A DNA stretch of 32,525 nucleotides, taken from contig JANWXU010000035.1 in assembly GCA_025057395.1 (NCBI GenBank), positions 1 through 32,525 of the forward strand, read 5' to 3'. The position numbers and the translations under genes are program-made. Source of the stretch: Bacteroidia bacterium (GTDB taxonomy: Bacteria > Bacteroidota > Bacteroidia > J057 > JANWXU01). The first letter of the stretch is position 1. Every line of letters begins with the position of its first letter. Positions 1 through 9,000 of the stretch are shown here, in pieces. A model generated the notes under the pieces. The model was not told the origin of the DNA. It ran no database searches and was given only the letters and a program-made list of their open reading frames with translations.

Positions 1-2387
1 CAGGCCTGAGTAGTGCTGCTATTCTTAGTCCTTTTGCAAGACCCTCTCAAACTACTACTTATACTCTTTATGTAATTTGTCAAGGATGTACAAGTGCAAT
101 TGATTCTGTAAAAATTATAGTAACTGCTAGTCCCAGGGCTTCTATTGCAGCTTCTAGGCTTCGCTTTTGTGCTGGTAGCGGCGGTACGCTTCTTACAGCT
201 ATTGTAAATGATGGCAAACCTCCGTATAGATACCAATGGTCTCCGTTAGAAGGATTAGTTTCACCTTTTTCACCCTCTACACCTGCTAATCCTGTTCAAA
301 ATATTACCTACAGTTTATTAGTTTCTGATGCAAATGGATGCACTTCTACTCCAAGTACAGTACCTATTACAGTAGATACTCTACCTAAAGCTAACGCAGG
401 ACCTGACGTTCAAATCTGTAAAGGAAGTAATGCAGGTGCCTTTTTAAGAGCCCCTATTAACTTAAACTACGATTATTATTGGACGCCCACAACAGGATTA
501 AGTAACCCACGGGCGGAAAATCCATTCGCTTCCCCTGATACCACTACTATCTATACTCTTAAACTGATAGATAGAAATACAGGCTGCTCTAGTGAACTAA
601 CTACTTTAGATACTGCTGCTACTGTTACAGTTTTTGTACGCAATACCCCTATTGCGAGTGTGGGAAATAGATATCGTTCGATTTGCCTAGGCGATAGCAT
701 TCAAATTGGAGATTATCCTCGCAATGGAGGACCTAATTATACCTTCGAATGGACCCCCAGTATTGGACTTAGTGATTCTACTGTCAATTTTCCAAAGGCA
801 TCTCCCTCTAGAAGCACCTATTATTACTTTCGAGTAGAGTCTAATGGCTGCAAAAGCATGGCAGATACACTTTTCATTCAAGTTAATACACGCCCTATTG
901 CTATCGCAAATAATAATTTCATTGCTATCTGCCCTAAAGATAGTGCCACAATTAAAATAACTGTAAGCGGGGGGCAACCTCCTTATTCTTACTTTTGGTC
1001 TCCAAGCACCTACATTAGTGATCCTGGGGCTTCAGAAGTAAAAGTATCGCCTCCTCAAAGTTTAACCTATAGAATACAAGTAGTGGATAAAAATGGATGT
1101 AAAAGTGAAAAATATGAAACAGTATATATAGAAGTTAAGCCAGTACCAGAATTAAAAATAAACCCTAGTAATCGACCCTTTTTATATTGCCCTAATGGTG
1201 ATAGTCTTCAATTTAATCCTTACGTAAGTGGCAATGTTGCGCTCTATAGCTATCAATGGATGCCTCCTACTGGCATATCCAACCCTACACAAAAAAATCC
1301 CAAAGCAGCTCCCTCTACTAATCAATTGTACACTCTAGTAGTTACGTTTGGAAATTGTAAGGTAAAGGATTCTATTTTCGTGCAAGTAGGTCCGTTACTC
1401 AAGGCTCAAATTGTAGCTTCCCAAGATACCATTTGCGAGGGTGAAAAATTATTACTCAAAGCTAGTGGAAACTTGGGCTCAGGCACTTTCCGTTGGAAAA
1501 TAGAAGAAGGCAAAACTCAAAGTTATTTTTCAGGAAAAATTTTAGAAACTTTTCCAACTACCCATGCTACTTATTACCTAGAGTTAAAAGAAAGTGGCTG
1601 CCTCTCAACAGATACTTTCCATATATTTGTAAAACCTTTAGCTTACGCTCAATTTGAGTACAGTAGACCCCAGAACTGCGATTCTGCTCAAATTATTGTA
1701 TTCAACCGAAGTAGAAACGCTCGATTTTATCTGTGGCAAGTAGATAAAACTGGAATAATTAGCAACGAAGATAAACCTAAGTTTATATTTCAAGATACAG
1801 GTACTTATAAAATCATTTTGCGTATTTTCAATGATTCTGCATGTATTCAAGATACTACCTTTATGCAAACAGTACGAGTTACCCCTCCTCCTAAGGCACA
1901 TTTTACTTTCTTTCCTTCACTCAAAGATACCTTATATATCCCCAATGCTACCCTCTACCTTCGGGATAGTAGCCAAAGAGCCCGTTCTTGGTTTTGGCAA
2001 TTTGGAGACGGTAGTATTTCAGAACAAAAAAATCCTATACACCAGTATCAAAAACCGGGAGAATATTTCGTTAAACTTTTAATTACAGATGAAAATGGCT
2101 GCAGTGATGAAAAAATAGTAGGCCCATTTGTAGTAAGAGAAATAGAACTACGCCTGCCCGATATTCTTACTCCTAACAAAGATGGAATTAACGACACGTG
2201 GGAAATCTTTTATAACGGTACGGAAGACTACCATTACCAAATTTTTGATCGATTTGGAAAACAAGTTTATCAGGGTAAAAAGGGAGAAGCTTTTTGGAGT
2301 GCGGAAAATGTACCTAGTGGCACTTATTATTACGTCTTTTACCTAGGTAAAAAAAGAATAAAGGGTACTATTACCATTTTACGCTGA
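1..2387 (+). CDS. Giant PKD/Ig-like surface protein, T9SS type B (CHU_C) C-terminus; 5' partial
   Basis: The reading frame is open from base 3, so the gene starts upstream; 794 residues are visible and the GTG at 660 is internal, not the start. It is a chain of modules of about 80-90 residues. Most carry a W-x-P ... GLS/GIS ... NP ... P-x-x-T-x-Y motif and end in a Gly-Cys or similar Cys, as in SprB/PKD-like adhesins of Bacteroidota. A PKD module near the end has the W-x-FGDG ... NP-x-H-x-Y signature (about bases 1900-2115). The last 85 residues hold LPDILTPNKDGINDTW, the hallmark of the gliding-motility-associated C-terminal domain, which is a type B T9SS sorting signal. Expected role: exported through T9SS and held at the surface or released as an adhesin or motility factor; the exact role is unknown. 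It ends 11 bases before guaA. Confidence 0.9.
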   Translation, partial: GLSSAAILSPFARPSQTTTYTLYVICQGCTSAIDSVKIIVTASPRASIAASRLRFCAGSGGTLLTAIVNDGKPPYRYQWSPLEGLVSPFSPSTPANPVQNITYSLLVSDANGCTSTPSTVPITVDTLPKANAGPDVQICKGSNAGAFLRAPINLNYDYYWTPTTGLSNPRAENPFASPDTTTIYTLKLIDRNTGCSSELTTLDTAATVTVFVRNTPIASVGNRYRSICLGDSIQIGDYPRNGGPNYTFEWTPSIGLSDSTVNFPKASPSRSTYYYFRVESNGCKSMADTLFIQVNTRPIAIANNNFIAICPKDSATIKITVSGGQPPYSYFWSPSTYISDPGASEVKVSPPQSLTYRIQVVDKNGCKSEKYETVYIEVKPVPELKINPSNRPFLYCPNGDSLQFNPYVSGNVALYSYQWMPPTGISNPTQKNPKAAPSTNQLYTLVVTFGNCKVKDSIFVQVGPLLKAQIVASQDTICEGEKLLLKASGNLGSGTFRWKIEEGKTQSYFSGKILETFPTTHATYYLELKESGCLSTDTFHIFVKPLAYAQFEYSRPQNCDSAQIIVFNRSRNARFYLWQVDKTGIISNEDKPKFIFQDTGTYKIILRIFNDSACIQDTTFMQTVRVTPPPKAHFTFFPSLKDTLYIPNATLYLRDSSQRARSWFWQFGDGSISEQKNPIHQYQKPGEYFVKLLITDENGCSDEKIVGPFVVREIELRLPDILTPNKDGINDTWEIFYNGTEDYHYQIFDRFGKQVYQGKKGEAFWSAENVPSGTYYYVFYLGKKRIKGTITILR

Positions 2388-2398
2388 ATATAAAATTA

Positions 2399-3916
2399 AT
2401 GAAAGAAAAAGTATTGATTATTGATTTTGGTTCTCAATATACTCAACTCATTGCACGTAGAATACGCGAGCTTAATGTTTACTCCGAAATTGTTAATTAT
2501 AAATCCTTTAAAGCAATTGATAGCTCCATAAGGGGCATCGTTTTAAGCGGAAGCTCAGCCTCTACTACCCAAGCTTTACACCCTAGCATCCAATGGAACT
2601 TTCCTAGTAACCTGCCCATTCTAGGCATTTGCTACGGAGCTCAATGGATAAGCAACTTTTTTGGCGGTAAAGTAGAAAGGATTCATGCAAGGGAGTATGG
2701 AAGGGCTTGTTTCGAAATTCTACAAGAATCTCCTTTATTCAAAAGGACCGACAAAAAGTCTATAGTATGGATGAGCCATGGAGATACTATTACCTATATA
2801 CCCCAAGACTTCCAGATACTAGGAAAAACAGATAGCATTCCAATAGCTGCATTTTCTCACCGAGAATTGCCTATTTATGGTGTTCAATTTCATCCGGAAG
2901 TAAGCCATACTACTTTTGGCTCTGAAATACTAAAAAACTTTTTATTTGAAATATGTAATATCCAAGAAAAATGGACCACAAAAGAATTTATTGAGGAAGC
3001 AATAGAAGAAATTCGGGATAAAGTACAAGAGGGGGAAGTAATTTGCGCTCTTTCTGGGGGAGTAGATTCCAGCGTAGTAGCCATGCTGCTACAAAAAGCT
3101 TTACCCGGTAAGTTGCATTGTATTTATATTAATAACGGATTATTAAGAGAAGGGGAATTTGAATCTGTATTAAAAACCTACCAGAGCTTAGGATTAAAAG
3201 TTCAAGGAGTTGATGCAAGTACTCGCTTTTTAGAAGCCCTTAGAGGAGTTACAGATCCTGAAGTTAAAAGAAAAATCATAGGAAATTTATTTATCGAAGT
3301 ATTTCAGGAATTTGCTTCTCAATTTCCTAATATTACCTACTTAGCTCAGGGCACGATTTATCCTGATGTTATAGAAAGTAGTACAATAGAAGGGATGGTT
3401 ATTAAATCCCACCATAATGTAGGGGGGTTACCAGAAAAAATGCAATTGCAAATACTAGAACCCTTACGTAAATTATTCAAAGATGAAGTACGAGAAGTAG
3501 GAAAATTACTAGGCTTACCCTCGGAAATTATTGATCGTCACCCCTTTCCAGGGCCAGGTTTAGCTATCCGCATTATAGGCGAAGTAACTCCCCAAAGGAT
3601 TCACATAGTAAAACAAGCAGACGCTATTTTTATACAAGCTCTTAAAGAGCAGCGGCTGTATCAAGAAGTGTGGCAAGCTTTTACAGTTTTACTACCTGTC
3701 TGTTCAGTTGGAATCATGGGAGACGAACGAACTTATGAAAATGTTCTTGCTTTAAGGGCTGTAACCAGCATCGACGGAATGACAGCGGATTGGGCAAAGC
3801 TACCGTATCCCTTCTTGACAGAGGTGGCTAATAAAATCATCAATCAAGTCAAGGGAATTAACCGCGTAGTGTATGATATTAGCTCTAAACCTCCTGCTAC
3901 TATTGAATGGGAATAA
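2399..3916 (+). CDS. guaA: GMP synthase (glutamine-hydrolysing)
   Basis: Converts XMP, ATP and glutamine to GMP, the last step of de novo guanine nucleotide synthesis, in the cytosol. At 505 residues it is full length for the family. The N-terminal class I amidotransferase has the nucleophile Cys78 in GICYGAQ and His165/Glu167 in FHPEVSH. The ATP-pyrophosphatase domain has the P-loop SGGVDSS (219-225). The C-terminal dimerisation part keeps HPFPGPGLAIRI and the terminal KPPATIEWE. The oxyanion-strand motif, usually SGGP or (in Bacteroidota) SGSP, reads SGSS at 50-53. The ATG at 2399 fits the family N-terminus (FGSQYTQLIARR); there is no clear Shine-Dalgarno site. It sits 11 bases after the adhesin and 7 bases before the next gene, so co-transcription is possible. 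Confidence 0.98.
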   Translation: MKEKVLIIDFGSQYTQLIARRIRELNVYSEIVNYKSFKAIDSSIRGIVLSGSSASTTQALHPSIQWNFPSNLPILGICYGAQWISNFFGGKVERIHAREYGRACFEILQESPLFKRTDKKSIVWMSHGDTITYIPQDFQILGKTDSIPIAAFSHRELPIYGVQFHPEVSHTTFGSEILKNFLFEICNIQEKWTTKEFIEEAIEEIRDKVQEGEVICALSGGVDSSVVAMLLQKALPGKLHCIYINNGLLREGEFESVLKTYQSLGLKVQGVDASTRFLEALRGVTDPEVKRKIIGNLFIEVFQEFASQFPNITYLAQGTIYPDVIESSTIEGMVIKSHHNVGGLPEKMQLQILEPLRKLFKDEVREVGKLLGLPSEIIDRHPFPGPGLAIRIIGEVTPQRIHIVKQADAIFIQALKEQRLYQEVWQAFTVLLPVCSVGIMGDERTYENVLALRAVTSIDGMTADWAKLPYPFLTEVANKIINQVKGINRVVYDISSKPPATIEWE

Positions 3917-3923
3917 AAAGAAA

Positions 3924-5663
3924 ATGACAATAATAAAACTTTGTTTCATTATCTGGTCTTTTTTCTTTTTCTATAGCCACAATCTCTTTTGTCAATTAAA
4001 AATTGATAAAAAGTCGCAGCTTTCCTTTAAACAAGGGAAAATTTATTTTGAACAATCGAACTACCAAAAGGCCCTTGAGTACTTCAATTCAGCACTCGAG
4101 CGTAAATTTAATCTTTACACTACTCCTTCTTTATACATGCGCGGGCTATGTTATTTTTATCTAGATAACTACACTAAAGCTATTCAATCTTTTGAGCAGC
4201 TTCTTAAGAATTATCCTGAGTCAATTTATGTACCAGAAGCACAGTATCATAAAGCTTTGCTTATGCTAAGCAGGGAAGAAACCCAAACCCAAAAAGGCGG
4301 CTTGTATTTATTAATGAATCTTGCTCAAGACACAACGCAAGATGAAGAATTAAGACAAGATGTAAACGCAGCAATCCAACATTTTTTACTAAATGTAGCT
4401 AATCAAGAATTTTTAGAAGATTACCTTAAAATAGTAAGGCCAGCCTTTCGTCCGCTTGTATTAGAAGCCTTAGCCCTGAAAGCTCATGCGCAAAAAAACA
4501 TACCCCTCCTTAAAGAGTATATTCAACAATACCAAAAAGAAAATGGAAAGTTAAGCTGGAGAATGAGTAAACTGTATACCCAAAGTTTTACTCCTGTTAA
4601 GGTAGGAAGCTTCAATATAGCCTATGTAGTTCACTTAGGCGCTCTTAATCATGATTCTTCGCGGGCACCTCGCCTTGCTGCTCAACTAATTGCAGGCTCT
4701 CTAATAGCCTTTGAAAAGCTCAATAAATATAAAAAGTGGAAAATTCATGTGAAAGTTTTTGATACTCAAGGAGAAGCTAGTACTATAGAAAAAATTCTAT
4801 CCGAAGAACTTCCCGCTTTTCAACCCTCTCTAATCATTGGAGATATTTTTAATAATGCTACTAAGATTATAGCCGACTATGCTGAAAAAAATAAAATCTT
4901 GCATATTGTTCCCTTTTCTCCCAGCGATGAGCTCGTAGAAGATCGTAAGTACGTTTTATTAGCTAATCCTTCTATCTCTACGCAAACCCAAGCACTAGTT
5001 CAATTTGCTAAAGAAAAATTGAAACTTAAAAAAATCTTAATAGTATCTGATGGAAAAAAAATTAGTGACTTATTAGCCCAAAGCTTTCAAAAATTTTGCT
5101 ATAAGGAAAAAGTATTTTGTTCTTATGAAAAAATTTCTGAAGAGGCCTCCAAGAAAAAAAGATATATTACCGCAATTGCAGAGGAGTTTCGTTTCAATAA
5201 ATTCGATGGACTTTACATACCTATTACCAATGAGGGCTTTTTAGTGGATTTACTCTACCAACTCAAAAAAGAAAAAGTTTTTCCTATTCTAATTGGAACT
5301 CCTGATTGGTCTAAATTTAAAAATTCAACCAAGAAGCTATTATCTGAGTTTGAGGCAATAACCCAAGAATTGTATTTTCCTAGAAATGATTCAGCTCTAT
5401 TTCAAGAATTTACTACTTTATATGATCAAAAATTCAACAACTCTCCTACACGATTTTCTTGCCAAGGTTTTGATATTGCTAACTACATTCTTAAGCAATT
5501 AGAAAACGTAAACGATACCACTACCCTTTTACAAGCAATAAGAAAAGCTTCTCCCTTTAAAGGATTAATTCAAAACTATTATTTTGCTAACGCAAACGAC
5601 AATCAGTCTGTACAAATTATAAGATACCACCTTAATGGCATAGAAAAATTGAAAAGATGGTAA
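3924..5663 (+). CDS. TPR plus type 1 periplasmic-binding-fold protein (substrate-binding/LppC-like)
   Basis: I start at the ATG at 3924 (579 residues) because it begins a clean signal peptide (Lys, hydrophobic stretch, ending Phe-Cys just before Gln24); the longer frame from 3873 overlaps guaA. Residues about 30-115 form two or three tetratricopeptide-like repeats (YFEQSNYQKALEYFNSAL, then LDNYTKAIQSFEQLL). Residues about 225-575 resemble the type 1 periplasmic binding fold of branched-chain amino-acid binding proteins and LppC/LpoA: an opening strand FNIAYVVHLGAL, a helix rich in Ala/Leu, and the later segment FDGLYIPITNEGFLVDLLYQL. TPR plus this fold is shared with LpoA-type activators of cell-wall synthesis, so a periplasmic scaffold or sensor is as likely as a transport partner. 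No permease lies nearby. It overlaps the following lipoprotein gene by 7 bases. Confidence 0.8.
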   Translation: MTIIKLCFIIWSFFFFYSHNLFCQLKIDKKSQLSFKQGKIYFEQSNYQKALEYFNSALERKFNLYTTPSLYMRGLCYFYLDNYTKAIQSFEQLLKNYPESIYVPEAQYHKALLMLSREETQTQKGGLYLLMNLAQDTTQDEELRQDVNAAIQHFLLNVANQEFLEDYLKIVRPAFRPLVLEALALKAHAQKNIPLLKEYIQQYQKENGKLSWRMSKLYTQSFTPVKVGSFNIAYVVHLGALNHDSSRAPRLAAQLIAGSLIAFEKLNKYKKWKIHVKVFDTQGEASTIEKILSEELPAFQPSLIIGDIFNNATKIIADYAEKNKILHIVPFSPSDELVEDRKYVLLANPSISTQTQALVQFAKEKLKLKKILIVSDGKKISDLLAQSFQKFCYKEKVFCSYEKISEEASKKKRYITAIAEEFRFNKFDGLYIPITNEGFLVDLLYQLKKEKVFPILIGTPDWSKFKNSTKKLLSEFEAITQELYFPRNDSALFQEFTTLYDQKFNNSPTRFSCQGFDIANYILKQLENVNDTTTLLQAIRKASPFKGLIQNYYFANANDNQSVQIIRYHLNGIEKLKRW

Positions 5664-6004
5664 AAAAAATCATTAATAGCTTAATATTAATAATGTTAAT
5701 TGTAATTCAAAACTTTCAGTGTTCCTGGTGGCAGCCTCAAGAAAATAATCTTGTTCAAAAGAATTATATTGAAGCTTATAAAGAGCTATATGTGTATTCA
5801 GTTTATTTACAGCAAACTACTTTTTCTCCTAAGCAAAAAGATTCCCTTTTTATACTTAAACTTGAGCAAACTTGCCAAAAACTAAACATCTCCAAAAAAG
5901 AACTAGCTCAACACTACGAAAAGTTAACCTCTAACCCCGATGTAGCTATTCCCTTTTATGATTCTTTAATTAGCTACTTAGAAAAAGAAACAAACAAAAA
6001 CTAA
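5657..6004 (+). CDS. Small DUF4296-like lipoprotein
   Basis: 115 residues. The start ATG at 5657 overlaps the end of the previous gene, which implies translational coupling. The N-terminus is Lys-Lys followed by a hydrophobic stretch ending at Cys22 (QNFQC); this is a loose lipobox, so lipid anchoring is likely but not certain. The mature part is helical and has the order seen in DUF4296 lipoproteins of Bacteroidota: a short Ala/Tyr-rich helix, a run with KQKDSLF, an LNISKKELAQHYEKL helix, a 'SNPD' turn and a final helix. The function of that family is unknown. It is convergent with the large gene on the other strand, with only 12 bases between the stops and no evident terminator hairpin there. 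Confidence 0.65.
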   Translation: MVKKIINSLILIMLIVIQNFQCSWWQPQENNLVQKNYIEAYKELYVYSVYLQQTTFSPKQKDSLFILKLEQTCQKLNISKKELAQHYEKLTSNPDVAIPFYDSLISYLEKETNKN

Positions 6005-6016
6005 AAATTACACAAG

Positions 6017-9000
6017 TTAAGGGGTAAATATAATTGAAGGGGACCACGAAGAAAACTTACCTAATTCGCAAATTTTTCTTACTTGCGCCTCATAGGTTCT
6101 CCCCACCTGTAAACCAGAAGTTAACCAGGGGGAAGAAGTATTAATATATATCCAATTATTAGTTCCGTAAAGGCGATACCTGAGCATAACTTCTCCCTCA
6201 CCTGGTAAATCTACTTGCCAATGTAAGGCTGCATTTTCATAGCGTAAGCGAGAGGGCGTAAAACATTCACTATTTAGTGTAATTATTTTCTCACTCATTT
6301 CTCCTATAATACTTCCACCAGCACAAAGTGGAATTAGGCGCAGGATATAAGTACTTCCACCCTGCAAGTTAGTTAAAGTAAAAGAAGGTTGCGTAAGTAA
6401 AATTGTGTCTTGAACATTTCTTCCCTGCCTTTGCACAAGCAGCCAATAGAAGCTATGAAGACTATCCTGTCGCCATCGACTTTCTACTTGAACGCTGCTG
6501 ATTTGTATATTCCAATCTTGAACAGCTAAGCAAGGTATAGTTTGAACCCTAAGAGTAGCTTTCTCTTTTGATTCCTGGTTAGAAGTACAAATAGTTTGCA
6601 CACTAGCCTTGTAAGTTTGGTTAGGTAATAAGCCATTAAGCATCAAAACTGTATCTTCAGTGTAATAGGTAACAATAGTAGACAAGAATTCTAAACTAAC
6701 TCGATAGCCTTTAGCACCCTCTACTGAAGACCATTGCAAATAAAGAGGAGTTGTATGAATACCATTTGCTGAGCGCCACTCTAACTGCCTAGGAGCCGAA
6801 CAAGAATAGGCAACAACATTAATACTTTTTTCTGCAATGCAATTTCGACTATCTGCTACCCTCAATAAATATTGCCCTGGCAGCAGAGGTCCTATTAAAG
6901 GTTCCGTTTGCCAACCCTGGGGTTCAATTTGATAACGATAGGGAGGAAAGCCGCCCCTAACCATTACCCTTAACCATGCAGCTTCTTCAGCATTAGGAAA
7001 ATACTGAAGCTGGGTTTGCAATTCTAAAAGGGGAATAACCTCCAAGACCAAAGGGACCACAGGTGAGAACCCACATTCTTTATTTTGTGCAGCAAGGTAG
7101 AAAGTAGTAGTTTGGGTGATAATCGGAGTTGTAAAAACAGGCAATGAATAAGTTCCTTCTAAATTCCACTTTGCTAAAAGCTGGGCTTGAGTAGGCTCAG
7201 CATACAAAAATACACTATCACCCACTCCATTTTCTAGGAGCAACGTAAAAGTAAGCCTACCGCCCCCACAGCGAGTACTGCCCTCAGCCTTTAGGGTCGG
7301 GAGCTGTACAAAAGTGGCAACTACAGAAGCAGGTACTGCTGATGTGCAGCCCGTAGCCTTGTCTACACTCCAAACATGATATTCCTTTTCTCGCTCCATT
7401 TGTAAAACAGATAACTGATAGGGCGGCAAAGGTTCCGAAATTGCCAATGGAGGTAATTCGATACTTTGATTTTTTTCATAAAGTAGGTACTTAAAATTAG
7501 ACGTAGCTAAAGAAAAATTAGGCGTAAAAGTAATAACCCCTGGTGGAGCCCCACAAGTTCGAATGGAAGTCACGCTAGGGGGAGCGGGAAGGGGATGTAC
7601 TTGAGTTTGCAATCGAATAGGGGAAGTAGTACAACCCTCTGGACTACGTCCCTGAACTATATAACTAGATAACGGTTGGAAAAGCGAAAAAATAAAGGGA
7701 GACGTTCTTTTCCATTGTAATAAAATACCTGCTGTATCGCTTAGCATTACAGAATAACTGGGATTGGCTAATACTGTAAAAGTTATAGGCCCTATACCAC
7801 AACGTTCTAAAATAGTTTTTTCTACTCGTATTGGCTCTGCCTGGATCACCCTTAACGAATAAAAAGTGGTTTCAGAAGTGCAACCACTTTGAACAGCTAT
7901 TACTGCATATTTACCACTATTTTCAACCCCTGCATTAGGAATAATAAGAGGATTAATATAACTAATTTTGCCTTCTGGTGTTTTCCAAAATATTTGGGCT
8001 TGACTAGATGTAAAAGCCTGTAAGTTTATATCTTTGCCATTACACAAAATTGTGTCTCCAATTACCCAAGGAGGTGAAGGAAGAGCCCGAACTAAAATAT
8101 CGACACTTTTCTTCTCAGTGCGACATTGGTTATAAATTCCTTGAGCTACATATTTTCCACTTCGAGAAGGAGAAGAATTAGGAAATTCAATAATTCTACC
8201 CATGGCACTGAAATTTTGTGGACCTTCCCAAAAAACAATTACGTCACTAATGCTTTGAGCAGTAAGAATCAAATTTTGCCCACTACAAATAGGAGTATTA
8301 CTACTTAAAGAAAGAGGGAGAAAATAACTTTTAAAACTTGCAACCCGTTCCGAACGGCAGCCCTCTTGCTCCACTATTAAACGAATAGAATGAGTACCCT
8401 CTGTTTCTACTTGCCACCCTTCCAATGGGTTAGGCGTTGCTCCTATATGCATCGAATGAGTGCAATTATCGCAAATAACATGAAAAATTGTTTTTTCATT
8501 TAAGGGAGCATTGCCTGTATAGGTCAAAAAGAAAGGTGCTCCTACACAAACTGAATCAGATAGCAAAAAATCCGCAGTAGGAGTAGGAAGAACTTCTATA
8601 GAAACTGGAATATTAGCAACACAACCTTGGTTTTCTGCCCTAAGAACTACCTGAGTAATTCCTGGTCTCTGCCAAGATATGAAGAAAGGTCCTGCAGTAG
8701 TGAAGGGATAAGGAGTTGCTTGACAACCCTCGCAAAGCCAATTATAATTAGTTACATTACTACCAACTTCTGGAACGGCTTCCACAGTTAATAAAGAACC
8801 TGTACAAACTTTCCTGGCGGAAGTAAGCAACTTTACTTTAGGAGTATCAATAATAGAAATGGAAAAAAGAGTATCACGGGCACAAGTGCTTTCTATAACC
8901 TTCAATTCAATAGTAACGGGGGTAGGACTAAAATTGAAAGCAACTCTATGGGGGCCTGGTCCTTGGGCACTTGTAGGAATAGCGTTTTGACCAAAATACC

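Noticed and set aside
660-2387. Separate 575-residue gene starting at GTG 660
   Set aside because: The same frame is open without a stop back to base 3 and encodes the same kind of repeats, so 660 is internal.
3873-3923. N-terminal extension of the TPR/binding protein
   Set aside because: It would overlap guaA and put 17 residues in front of a good signal peptide.
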